Source: Planctomycetota bacterium (GTDB taxonomy: Bacteria > Planctomycetota > MHYJ01 > JACPRB01). From it: 5,196 nucleotides of DNA. Below the pieces are notes generated by a model. The model was not told the origin of the DNA. It worked only from the letters and a program-made list of their open reading frames with translations, and ran no database searches. A program made the position numbers and the translations under genes. Of the stretch, positions 1 to 4,858 are shown in pieces (the stretch's first letter is position 1; each line of letters begins with the position of its first letter). The stretch lies in assembly GCA_016200125.1 (NCBI GenBank), contig JACQFK010000116.1, positions 1 through 5,196 of the forward strand, written 5' to 3'.

Positions 1-1356
1 CTCTGGGCCTTCGGTCTCGGATCGCTGCTGGCCGCGCTCACGCCGCGTCCGGGGCGCTCGGCGCAGGGGATCGGAGACCGGGCGGCCGCGGCGCTGCTGC
101 CGATCGTTCCGGCCTGGCTGGTCTTCTTCAGCCAGGCGCCTCTGCTCGAAGAGGGTCTCGCGGGCGCTTTCCACGCCTGGCCGGCGCTCGCGGCCGCGGC
201 GACGCTGCTCGCCACCGGCGCGCTGGCGCTCCAGTTCCAGAAGGGCTGGGCCGCGCAGGTCGCCGGCGCGTCACGGCTGCGGCCGCGCCTCTACGATCAG
301 ACCTCCTCCTGGCTCGGTCTCAGCGGCGCCGCCCATTACCGGGCGATCCTCTGGGCCGTGTTCGGCGTCATCCTCGTCGTCCAGGCCGCCCACTGGGGCC
401 GGCCCTTCAAGGCGTCCGAGATGCTGCTGCTCGAGGGCCTCTACGCCGCCTTCGCGGTCGCCTGGGTCTTCGAGGGGAGGGCGCGGAAGCAGACGGGGCC
501 CTACTTCCTGATGGAGATCTGCGCGCTCGCGGCCTTCATCGCAGCCCGCCAGCAGCTCCTGCTCACGCGGGGGCTCTGGCAGGTGGAGTACGACGTCTGG
601 GTCGCCCTGGCCGCCTTCTTCGGCTTCGTGGGGGCGAAGCAGGTGCTCGACCGCCAGCCGCGCGAGCTTCTGATCCCGCTCAAGGCGACGCTGCTCGCGC
701 TGCCGGTGTTCTCGACGAGCTGGGTCGCGCTCCATCACCTGGGCACGGACATGGGCCTGCTCGTCGTGGGGCTGCACAGCGCGGCCTTCGCCTACCTGGG
801 GAAGGAGGAGCGCGAATCGCCCTATCACCTGGTGGCGGTGGGCGGCTTCGTCGCCTTCGTGATCCTGCTCTTCTGGAGCAAGATGCAGCTGACGATGGTG
901 TACGCGTACGTGATCCCCGTGGGCATCGGCGTGCTGGTGCTGCTCCAGCTCTTCAAGTCGAAGGCGCCGGTCGAGGCGCGGAACCCCATCCGGGCGACGA
1001 CGGTGCTGTCGATGCTCGCGAGCGCGGGCTGGGACGCGCTGGTGCCGCCGCAGATCCCCGTGGGCCACAATCTCGTCCTGCTGGGGCTCTGCCTGACGGC
1101 GATGGCGCTCGGCGGGCTGCTGCAGATCCGGATGTACGTGGCGCTCGGCTTCGGCGCGCTGATGATCGATCTCGCGGCGCTCTTCGTGAAGATGGTGGGC
1201 TTCATGCCGCGCTCGCAGCGGATGACGGTCGTGGGCACGGTGGTGCTCGTGGTCGGCGCCGGGCTGATTTTCGGCGCGATCTACTACAAGACGCACCGGA
1301 AGGAGGTCGGCGACGTGCTGGACCGCTGGCGCCTGCGCTTCGGAGGGTGGGAGTAG
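1..1356 (+). CDS. Large multi-pass membrane protein, 5'-truncated by the window edge
   Basis: The reading frame is open from the first base to a TAG at 1354-1356, giving at least 451 residues with the true start outside the window. A GTG at 358 could be taken as a start, but the 119 upstream codons are open and equally hydrophobic, so it is almost certainly internal. Roughly 13-15 hydrophobic stretches follow one another (about residues 30-45, 58-78, 114-131, 141-157, 168-184, 199-213, 224-243, 250-266, 277-292, 298-317, 356-374, 379-400 and 408-429), separated by short charged loops. A basic tail follows the last helix (IYYKTHRKEVGD). No catalytic motif is visible. The repetitive polytopic layout resembles large uncharacterised bacterial membrane families such as DUF2339, but I cannot confirm membership. 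It acts in the inner membrane; its function is unknown. The next gene starts 29 nt downstream on the same strand, so the two may be co-transcribed. Confidence 0.85.
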   Translation, partial: LWAFGLGSLLAALTPRPGRSAQGIGDRAAAALLPIVPAWLVFFSQAPLLEEGLAGAFHAWPALAAAATLLATGALALQFQKGWAAQVAGASRLRPRLYDQTSSWLGLSGAAHYRAILWAVFGVILVVQAAHWGRPFKASEMLLLEGLYAAFAVAWVFEGRARKQTGPYFLMEICALAAFIAARQQLLLTRGLWQVEYDVWVALAAFFGFVGAKQVLDRQPRELLIPLKATLLALPVFSTSWVALHHLGTDMGLLVVGLHSAAFAYLGKEERESPYHLVAVGGFVAFVILLFWSKMQLTMVYAYVIPVGIGVLVLLQLFKSKAPVEARNPIRATTVLSMLASAGWDALVPPQIPVGHNLVLLGLCLTAMALGGLLQIRMYVALGFGALMIDLAALFVKMVGFMPRSQRMTVVGTVVLVVGAGLIFGAIYYKTHRKEVGDVLDRWRLRFGGWE

Positions 1357-1384
1357 TCGGGGCCGGGCGGACGTCCAGGATGGG

Positions 1385-1756
1385 GTGAAGCTGACGGCGG
1401 GAATCCTGGCCTTCCTGGTCCTCGCGGCCTACGGCGCCCTCCGGCTTCCGTCGCGGATCCATCTGGAGCTCTACGACGTCCAGGATCTGACCTACTCGAT
1501 GGCGGATTTCGGCAGCTCGGCGATCAGCCTGGCGAAGGACAAGGAGGATCGCGAGCTGTTTACGGGGGAGGACCTGGCGAACCGGATCGTCGCCCTTCTG
1601 CCCGGAGACTGGAATGAGGCGAGGGGGAATTCGATTCAGTTCCAGAACGGTGTGTTGATCGTGCGCGCCACCAGCGCACAGCAAGTGGCGATTCGCGTGA
1701 TCCTCGCGGGCTACCGCCGGCTGATTCCGGGGGCGCCCATCTGGATCCAGAGATAG
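1385..1756 (+). CDS. Small membrane-anchored protein with secretin-N (STN)-like domain
   Basis: This is a 123-aa protein starting at GTG 1385, with AGGA at 1377-1380 as a short-spaced ribosome site. The nearby ATG at 1380 runs into TGA after one codon and cannot be the start. Residues 4-19 form a hydrophobic signal or anchor with no lipobox, and the rest is soluble and probably periplasmic. The body has the pattern LYDVQDLTY (29-37), ADF (40-42), a linker, DLANRIVALL (63-72), W76, GNSIQFQNGVLIVRAT (81-96) and a closing helix with RVILAGYRRL. As I recall, this YDVxDL / Wxx-G-SI / NGxLxV / helix order is common in small proteins of Planctomycetota and Acidobacteriota, and resembles the short N-terminal domain of secretins and TonB receptors. 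Role is inferred: assembly or docking in a pilus or secretion-like envelope complex, consistent with pilC 300 nt downstream. Its last 46 nt overlap the 3' end of the opposite-strand lipoprotein gene. Confidence 0.8.
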   Translation: MKLTAGILAFLVLAAYGALRLPSRIHLELYDVQDLTYSMADFGSSAISLAKDKEDRELFTGEDLANRIVALLPGDWNEARGNSIQFQNGVLIVRATSAQQVAIRVILAGYRRLIPGAPIWIQR

Positions 1757-1956
1757 GCCGCCATGAACGCGACCATCGCGGCGCCTTCCACGGTCCAGAC
1801 CGGCACGTTCACGAAGGTCTTCAGGAAGGTCTCGTAGAACTCGTCGTTGTTCGCGTAAGGGAAGGGGGTGAAGGGGAACTCGTCGTTCTTTCCTCCCCGG
1901 CTGGAGCAGCCCGCCAGGAGCAGGCAAAGCGCGAGGCCGGCGAGTCTCTTCTTCAT
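1711..1956 (-). CDS. Small lipoprotein with a C-terminal hydrophobic segment
   Basis: This 81-aa protein on the minus strand has a textbook lipoprotein signal: KKR at residues 2-4, a hydrophobic core, and lipobox L14-A15-G16-C17 followed by SSRGGKND. Cys17 would be lipidated, leaving a 65-residue mature protein. The middle (about 25-54) is rich in acidic and aromatic residues (DEFPFTPFPY, NNDEFYETF). Residues about 57-75 are hydrophobic (AAMVAFMAAYLWIQMGA) and could be a membrane helix, which would be unusual in so small a lipoprotein. No family is recognised. The ATG at 1956-1954 lacks a Shine-Dalgarno sequence and lies 6 nt below a TATACT box, so translation may be leaderless. Its 3' end overlaps the upstream plus-strand gene by 46 nt tail to tail, and it diverges from pilC across a 101-nt gap. 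The lipobox gives good confidence that the gene is real; function is unknown. Confidence 0.75.
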   Translation of the reverse strand: MKKRLAGLALCLLLAGCSSRGGKNDEFPFTPFPYANNDEFYETFLKTFVNVPVWTVEGAAMVAFMAAYLWIQMGAPGISRR

Positions 1957-1962
1957 GAAGGA

Positions 1963-1968
1963 AGTATA
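1963..1968 (-). promoter_or_regulatory. Candidate -10 box for the lipoprotein gene (leaderless layout)
   Basis: On the minus strand these bases read TATACT, five of six matches to TATAAT. Only 6 nt (1957-1962) separate the box from the ATG at 1956, so initiation about 7 nt downstream would start the transcript at or next to the ATG. No good -35 hexamer is found at 16-18 nt. The absence of a Shine-Dalgarno sequence agrees with a leaderless message, but this is one short motif. Confidence 0.35.
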
Positions 1969-2045
1969 CCGCCCACGCCCTCCACTTTCCGCACAACGAT
2001 CCGACCCGGTCGCCCGTCAGTTGACCGGAACCGTCCCCCCGCCGA

Positions 2046-2051
2046 AAGGAG
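2046..2051 (+). promoter_or_regulatory. Ribosome binding site of pilC
   Basis: AAGGAG lies 6 nt before the ATG at 2058. It is the strongest Shine-Dalgarno sequence in the window and fixes the start of the PilC-family protein, including its 40-residue charged N-terminal leader. Confidence 0.8.
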
Positions 2052-2057
2052 TTCAGC

Positions 2058-3224
2058 ATGGCCGCCGCAGCCTTCAGAGAGCTCGATCCCGGCATCGTCC
2101 GGGCTCCGGAGAAGGGGGCGACCAAGGCGCCGGACCGGCGAAAGGCGCTGCGGAAGACCGGACTCTTCGGACCGCCGCGCCCGCGGGTCAAGACCCGGGA
2201 CCTCGCGGTCATGACACGGCAGCTGTCGACGATGATCAGCTCGGGCATTCCGCTGCTGGAATCCCTGGAGATCCTCCATGAGCAGACCTCTGATCCCGGC
2301 TTCAAGGTCGTCCTGGACAAGATCATCGAGCGCGTCCGCGCGGGCAGCGACTTCTCCAGCGCGCTCTCGGAACACCCGCGGCTCTTTTCGAAGATCTACG
2401 TGAACATGATCAAGGCCGGCGAGGCGTCGGGCCAGCTCGACATCATCCTGCAGCGCCTGGCGGACTACATGGAGTCCGTCGAGGAGCTGAAGCGCGAGAT
2501 CAAGGCCGCCATGACCTACCCGGTGATCTCCCTCGTCCTCATCCTGTCGATCACGGTCGGGCTCGTGGTCGGCATCGTCCCCAAGTTCCAGGCCATCTTC
2601 GAGCAGATGGGATCGAAGACGCTTCCGGCTCCCACGCAGATCCTCCTGGCGATCAGCAACGCCCTGACCGGCCATTTCCTGGCGCTGATCTCCGTGCTGG
2701 CCGTTGCGGCCGTCTCGTTCGCGCTCTACATCCGGACGGGGCCGGGGCGGCGGCACTGGCACTGGGTCCTGCTCCATGTGCCGGTCTTCGGGCCCTTGTT
2801 CCGGAAGGTCGCCCTCTCCCGTTTTTCCCGGACCTTCGCCACGCTCATCCAGTCGGGCGTGCCGATGCTGGGGGCGCTCGACATCGTCGCGGCCACCGCG
2901 GGCAACGTCCTGGTCGAGGCCGCCGTGCTCAAGGCCAAGGAAGCCGTCACCCGGGGCGAAACGCTCGGCGATCCGCTGGCCGCCACCCGCGTCTTTCCGC
3001 CGATGGTGACGCGCATGATCTCGATCGGCGAGAAGACCGGCGCCCTCGAGAAGCTGCTGATGAAGATCGCCGAGTTCTACGATCAGGAGGTCCGCGCCAC
3101 GGTCAAGGCGCTGACCTCGCTGATCGAGCCGCTGATGATCTCGGCGATGGGCTTCATCGTGGGCTTCATCGTCCTGGCCATCTTCATGCCGATCTTCGAG
3201 ATGCAGAGGATCGTGACCCCGTAA
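2058..3224 (+). CDS. pilC: PilC/GspF family inner-membrane platform protein (type IV pilus / type II secretion)
   Basis: This 388-aa protein is close to the usual length of PilC/GspF proteins (about 400). It has two T2SF-type domains. The first (about 48-170) starts DLAVMTRQLSTMISSGIPLL, carries the family hallmark GEASGQLD at 121-128, and ends in a helix at about 155-174. The second (about 250-372) starts RFSRTFATLIQSGVP and carries the matching hallmark GEKTGAL at 324-330. A second helix lies at about 203-224 and a third at about 357-378, giving the expected three-helix topology with both domains mostly cytoplasmic. PilC-type proteins form the membrane platform that couples the PilB/PilT-type ATPase to pilin assembly or retraction. 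The N-terminal 45 residues are basic and low in complexity, without homology signal. Context is odd: no pilB, pilT, pilD or pilin gene is adjacent, so it looks like an orphan copy. GspF of a secretion system is the alternative; PilC fits better because of LAVMTRQL and LPAPTQI. Confidence 0.93.
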   Translation: MAAAAFRELDPGIVRAPEKGATKAPDRRKALRKTGLFGPPRPRVKTRDLAVMTRQLSTMISSGIPLLESLEILHEQTSDPGFKVVLDKIIERVRAGSDFSSALSEHPRLFSKIYVNMIKAGEASGQLDIILQRLADYMESVEELKREIKAAMTYPVISLVLILSITVGLVVGIVPKFQAIFEQMGSKTLPAPTQILLAISNALTGHFLALISVLAVAAVSFALYIRTGPGRRHWHWVLLHVPVFGPLFRKVALSRFSRTFATLIQSGVPMLGALDIVAATAGNVLVEAAVLKAKEAVTRGETLGDPLAATRVFPPMVTRMISIGEKTGALEKLLMKIAEFYDQEVRATVKALTSLIEPLMISAMGFIVGFIVLAIFMPIFEMQRIVTP

Positions 3225-3230
3225 GGAGCC

Positions 3231-3509
3231 TCAGGGACTTTCCAGGCCCCGCTCGAGGTCGGGAAGGGGCCTGTCTCCTCCGGGACCCGAGAGGGAGTCG
3301 ACGATCCTGCGGAGCGCGCGGGGAGGGACGGCGGGGGCCTCGAGTCCGCGGATCACGCCGATGCAGGAGACGAGGAGACCGTACTCTTCGCGGCAGTTGG
3401 CGCAGGCGTTCAGATGGACCCGGACGGCCTCGAAGAGGACGGGGGAAAGGAGACCGTCGTGAAAGTCGTCGAAGCGGCTCCGGAACCCGTCGCAGTGCGG
3501 AGCGGTCAT
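3231..3509 (-). CDS. Soluble zinc-finger (ZAS-type) anti-sigma factor
   Basis: This 92-aa protein starts at ATG 3509-3507, which shares the A of the TGA stop of the sigma gene (ATGA overlap), so its translation is probably coupled to the sigma factor's. Residues 30-42 contain HLNACANC, the H-x3-C-x2-C zinc knuckle (H32, C36, C39) of the zf-HC2/ZAS fold. C6, 26 residues before the histidine, is in the right place for the fourth ligand. In this family the zinc domain binds the ECF sigma factor and blocks RNA polymerase binding. The rest (about 45-92) has no transmembrane helix, unlike many anti-sigma factors; it ends in a Pro/Arg/Gly-rich tail. It should therefore act in the cytoplasm, sensing an internal signal (redox or metal, for example) rather than a periplasmic one. 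C49 is an additional cysteine that could take part in redox switching; that is inference. The stop codon lies 6 nt from the end of the convergent pilC. Confidence 0.85.
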   Translation of the reverse strand: MTAPHCDGFRSRFDDFHDGLLSPVLFEAVRVHLNACANCREEYGLLVSCIGVIRGLEAPAVPPRALRRIVDSLSGPGGDRPLPDLERGLESP

Positions 3510-4060
3510 GGCTGGTCTCCCCGAAGATATGGAGCGAGGATGTCCTTCACTTTCCGGCGGGCTTCGAAGACGTAGCGCCGGACAGTGCCTTCGGTCAGGT
3601 TCAGGATGCGGCCGACCTCCTTCGCCCTGAGTCCCTCGTGGTCGAACAGGATGAGGGCCGCCATCTCGCGTGGCGGGAGCTCCTCGAGGGCGGCCCGGAG
3701 TTTCTCGTCGAACTCGCGCGCCTCGAGCGCCCGGCCCGGGCAGGCCCCCGGCGCCGAGAGGCGGGCCAGCGAGGCCGGTTCCGCGGTCGACCCCCGGCAT
3801 CGGCGGGAGCGCAGCAGGTCGATGCAGGCGTTGGTGACGACGCGGGTGAGCCAGCCGTCGAGGTTCTCGCAGGCCGACACCGGGGGCCAGCTCCGGTAGA
3901 GCTTGAGGAACACGTCCTGGAGGACGTCCTCGGCGTCGGCCGTGGAGCGGGTCAGGCGGTAGGCGAGCTGATAGACGCGGTTGCCGTGCCGGGCCACCAG
4001 TTCCTCGAGCGTCTCCGCCGAGGGGTGGAGGCCGGGAGCCCCGATTCTGGCCATACCCAC
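3506..4060 (-). CDS. ECF-subfamily RNA polymerase sigma factor
   Basis: This 184-aa protein has the two-domain build of group 4 (ECF) sigma factors. Region 2 covers about residues 18-88 (YQLAYRLTRSTADAEDVLQD, then FLKLYRSW, then LDGWLTRVVTNACIDLLRSR), where DAEDVLQDVF is the core-polymerase contact and LTRVVTNACIDLLR belongs to the -10 recognition part. A linker of about 25 residues follows. Region 4 (about 118-172) contains LEELPPREMAALILFDHEGL and the helix-turn-helix AKEVGRILNLTEGTVRRYVFEARRKVK for -35 recognition. The start chosen is GTG at 4060-4058, 11 nt after TAGGAG (4077-4072). An ATG at 4054-4052, two codons later, is 17 nt from the same site and less likely. The downstream anti-sigma gene overlaps by 4 nt, forming a typical sigma/anti-sigma operon. 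Palindromes upstream may control it. The signal and regulon cannot be told from the sequence. Confidence 0.95.
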   Translation of the reverse strand: MGMARIGAPGLHPSAETLEELVARHGNRVYQLAYRLTRSTADAEDVLQDVFLKLYRSWPPVSACENLDGWLTRVVTNACIDLLRSRRCRGSTAEPASLARLSAPGACPGRALEAREFDEKLRAALEELPPREMAALILFDHEGLRAKEVGRILNLTEGTVRRYVFEARRKVKDILAPYLRGDQP

Positions 4061-4071
4061 GCGCAGCGCCG

Positions 4072-4077
4072 CTCCTA
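4072..4077 (-). promoter_or_regulatory. Ribosome binding site of the ECF sigma gene
   Basis: On the minus strand this reads TAGGAG. It lies 11 nt from the GTG at 4060 and 17 nt from the ATG at 4054, so it favours the GTG as start. Confidence 0.6.
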
Positions 4078-4079
4078 TT

Positions 4080-4098
4080 CCGTCCGATTGACGGACGG
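4080..4098. repeat. Perfect 7-bp inverted repeat just upstream of the sigma gene's ribosome site
   Basis: CCGTCCG (4080-4086) and CGGACGG (4092-4098) are exact reverse complements around a 5-nt centre, ATTGA. It begins 2 nt upstream of the TAGGAG site on the minus strand. In RNA it would form a GC-rich hairpin next to the Shine-Dalgarno; in DNA it could be an operator. Neither role is proven. Confidence 0.55.
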
Positions 4099-4129
4099 CC
4101 TGCCGGTTTCGTTGTGAAAATTCGGCATT

Positions 4130-4139
4130 CGAATATTCG
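4130..4139. promoter_or_regulatory. Palindrome CGAATATTCG in the sigma gene's upstream region
   Basis: A perfect 10-bp palindrome lies 70 nt upstream of the GTG start. ATTCG also occurs at 4120-4124, 4127-4131 and 4135-4139. A minus-strand TATACT (4155-4150) lies just upstream and could be the -10 box of the sigma operon, although no -35 hexamer is convincing at the usual distance (the bases there read AGGAGG). If that box is used, the palindrome lies at the transcript start or in the early leader, a usual place for a repressor site. Confidence 0.35.
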
Positions 4140-4211
4140 TTTCCTCATAAGTATATCCCATCCCGGCGGGGGCCTCCTGCACGCGTCCTTGGGGCCGGCG
4201 TTGCGGCCGGG

Positions 4212-4314
4212 CATCCCGCCGAAGCTCGCCGCTGTTTGGGAGTTGTCCGCCTTCGCCCGGGGTCGTTGGCTACGGCGGGATGTCCGCCTTCGCGCTCGCC
4301 TGAGCGAAGGCGGA
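4212..4314. repeat. Compact cluster of direct and inverted repeats (BIME/MITE-like)
   Basis: Three exact relations overlap here. TGTCCGCCTTCGC occurs twice as a direct repeat (4244-4256 and 4281-4293). TCCGCCTTCGC (4283-4293) pairs with GCGAAGGCGGA (4304-4314), forming an 11-bp stem with a 10-nt loop, or a 13-bp stem with a two-base bulge if CGCTC pairs with GAGCG. CATCCCGCCG (4212-4221) pairs with CGGCGGGATG (4273-4282). The rightmost arm ends directly against the CCA end of the tRNA remnant, so on the minus strand the hairpin follows the tRNA 3' end. It may be a terminator-like structure without a T-run, or a small dispersed palindromic element. Confidence 0.65.
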
Positions 4315-4359
4315 TGGTGGACAGGACCGGGGTTGAACCGGTGACCCCAGCATTTTCAG
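4315..4359 (-). pseudogene. 3' half of tRNA-Phe(GAA), probable attachment-site remnant
   Basis: Read on the minus strand, the order is: anticodon loop CTGAAAA (4359-4353, anticodon GAA); the 3' strand of the anticodon stem TGCTG; variable loop GGGTC; T stem ACCGG; T loop TTCAACC; T stem CCGGT; acceptor strand CCTGTCC; discriminator A; encoded CCA (4317-4315). Every segment has the length found in bacterial tRNA-Phe, the T stem pairs perfectly, and GGTTCAACCCC fits the conserved GGTTCRANYCC. Upstream of the loop the bases no longer fit a tRNA: the 5' stem strand should be CAGCA but is not, and no D arm or GGACAGG acceptor strand is found anywhere to the right. The gene is therefore only a half and not functional here. 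A 3' half starting exactly at the anticodon loop is the usual scar of tyrosine-recombinase integration at a tRNA gene. Confidence 0.8.
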
Positions 4360-4362
4360 GGC

Positions 4363-4582
4363 GAGCCGGGTGCCCGCTGACGTGAATTCTAGCTCGTTCT
4401 TGCGGTTATAGGCCAGTAGAAGTCGATCAAGTTTGGCATAGTTTGTCATAGTTCTGACATAGTCTCCCCCGCATACTCTGGGCGACTTTATCGCCTTCCA
4501 CCCGAGCGGGATCAAGGGGACGGCCCGGAGACATGTCGTAGGTGTTCACGACGCGGCTAAAGGATTAATGAACGGGTTGGCG
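4363..4582. other. Gene-free stretch right of the tRNA remnant
   Basis: Apart from the tandem repeat at 4432-4462 I see no supportable gene. G+C is 27 of 60 at 4381-4440, well below the left part of the window. A minus-strand open frame (4515-4270) crosses the tRNA remnant and the repeat cluster, has no ribosome site, and shows no family motif, so it is not called. Confidence 0.5.
4432..4462. repeat. Three tandem 10-11 bp repeats (TTYTGNCATAG type)
   Basis: The units are TTTGGCATAG (4432-4441), TTTGTCATAG (4442-4451) and TTCTGACATAG (4452-4462). They are head to tail and one helical turn apart. CATAGT starts at 4437, 4447 and 4458. A further TTCTGACATA is at 5165-5174. Tandem sites in phase, 73 nt from a tRNA attachment remnant, resemble arm-type binding sites of phage-type integrases or sites for an excisionase; a transcription-factor array is also possible. 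Confidence 0.6.
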
Positions 4583-4610
4583 TTGATCGTGGGCGTCGGG
4601 GGTGTAGACT
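4583..4610 (+). promoter_or_regulatory. Candidate sigma-70 type promoter for the zinc-ribbon genes
   Basis: TTGATC (4583-4588, four of six matches to TTGACA) is followed by a 16-bp spacer and TAGACT (4605-4610, four of six matches to TATAAT). Transcription would begin near 4617, giving a leader of about 32 nt before the ATG at 4649. Both boxes are moderate; position and the lack of a better alternative support it. Confidence 0.4.
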
Positions 4611-4648
4611 TCTAAAAGCCCACCGGGAGGAGATCGGTAAGCGAGAGA

Positions 4649-4858
4649 ATGCATATGACATCGATACTCGCCATTGGCGGCTTGTCTCCAATGGAACTCA
4701 TCATCATCTTTGGTGTAGTCACCCTGATCATATGTCTCCTTCGTGTGCTTGTGGGCGGCAACCGTATTCGCTGCGCTTGGTGCCGCGAAGCCGTCCCTAA
4801 GAGGGAAAGACAGAAAGCGAGAAATTCAAGGCGAGTAAGCTGGAGTGGGAGATTCTAG
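4649..4858 (+). CDS. Small membrane protein with a CxxC knuckle; possibly the front part of a split zinc-ribbon gene
   Basis: This is a 69-aa frame from ATG 4649 to TAG 4856-4858. Residues about 15-37 (MELIIIFGVVTLIICLLRVL) form one transmembrane helix, followed by a basic stretch and CAWC (C42, C45), half of a zinc-ribbon site on the cytoplasmic or soluble side. The ribosome site is poor: GGAGGAG at 4626-4632 is 16 nt from the ATG, and only GAGAGA lies closer. An internal ATG at 4691 (residue 15) is possible but has no better site. The C-terminal 18 residues (RERQKARNSRRVSWSGRF) use many AGA, AGG and CGA codons and look non-native; another frame over the same bases reads more like a protein. 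The next frame begins at the very next base in the same frame. No family is recognised. It lies in the lower-G+C segment right of the tRNA remnant, so it may be mobile-element cargo. Confidence 0.55.
   Translation: MHMTSILAIGGLSPMELIIIFGVVTLIICLLRVLVGGNRIRCAWCREAVPKRERQKARNSRRVSWSGRF
4847..4851 (+). promoter_or_regulatory. Ribosome binding site of the second zinc-ribbon frame
   Basis: GGGAG lies 7 nt before the ATG at 4859, a normal distance. It supports independent or coupled initiation of the downstream frame straight after the TAG stop at 4856-4858. Confidence 0.5.

Noticed and set aside
271..1296. Long minus-strand open frame opposite the membrane protein gene
   Set aside because: The translation is dominated by R, H, E, D and Q without hydrophobic cores or motifs, typical of the antisense of a GC-rich membrane gene.
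2021..2049. TTGACC at 2021 as a -35 box for pilC
   Set aside because: No -10-like hexamer is found 16-18 nt downstream; the expected place holds the ribosome binding site.
1202..2777. Two long minus-strand open frames across the secretin-N-like, lipoprotein and pilC genes
   Set aside because: They cross three better supported genes, are rich in Arg, Pro and Gly, and show no domain motif.
3244..3272. AGGCCCC / GGGGCCT stem considered as a terminator between pilC and the anti-sigma gene
   Set aside because: It lies inside the anti-sigma coding region, has a 15-nt loop, and no T-run follows on either strand.
3638..4117. Plus-strand open frame opposite the sigma gene
   Set aside because: No motif, and its composition is that of an antisense frame; the sigma factor on the other strand is unmistakable.
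3510..4214. Minus-strand open frame extending the anti-sigma factor upstream through the sigma gene
   Set aside because: The upstream part is Pro/Gly/Arg-rich shadow of the sigma gene. The anti-sigma ATG in the ATGA overlap is the natural start.
4114..4344. Plus-strand 76-aa open frame across the repeat cluster
   Set aside because: It has no ribosome site and runs through palindromic repeats and the tRNA remnant; no motif is present.
4270..4515. Minus-strand 81-aa open frame overlapping the tRNA remnant, considered as an integrase C-terminus
   Set aside because: There is no R-H-R-Y recombinase motif, no ribosome site, and it runs through the tRNA half and the repeat cluster.
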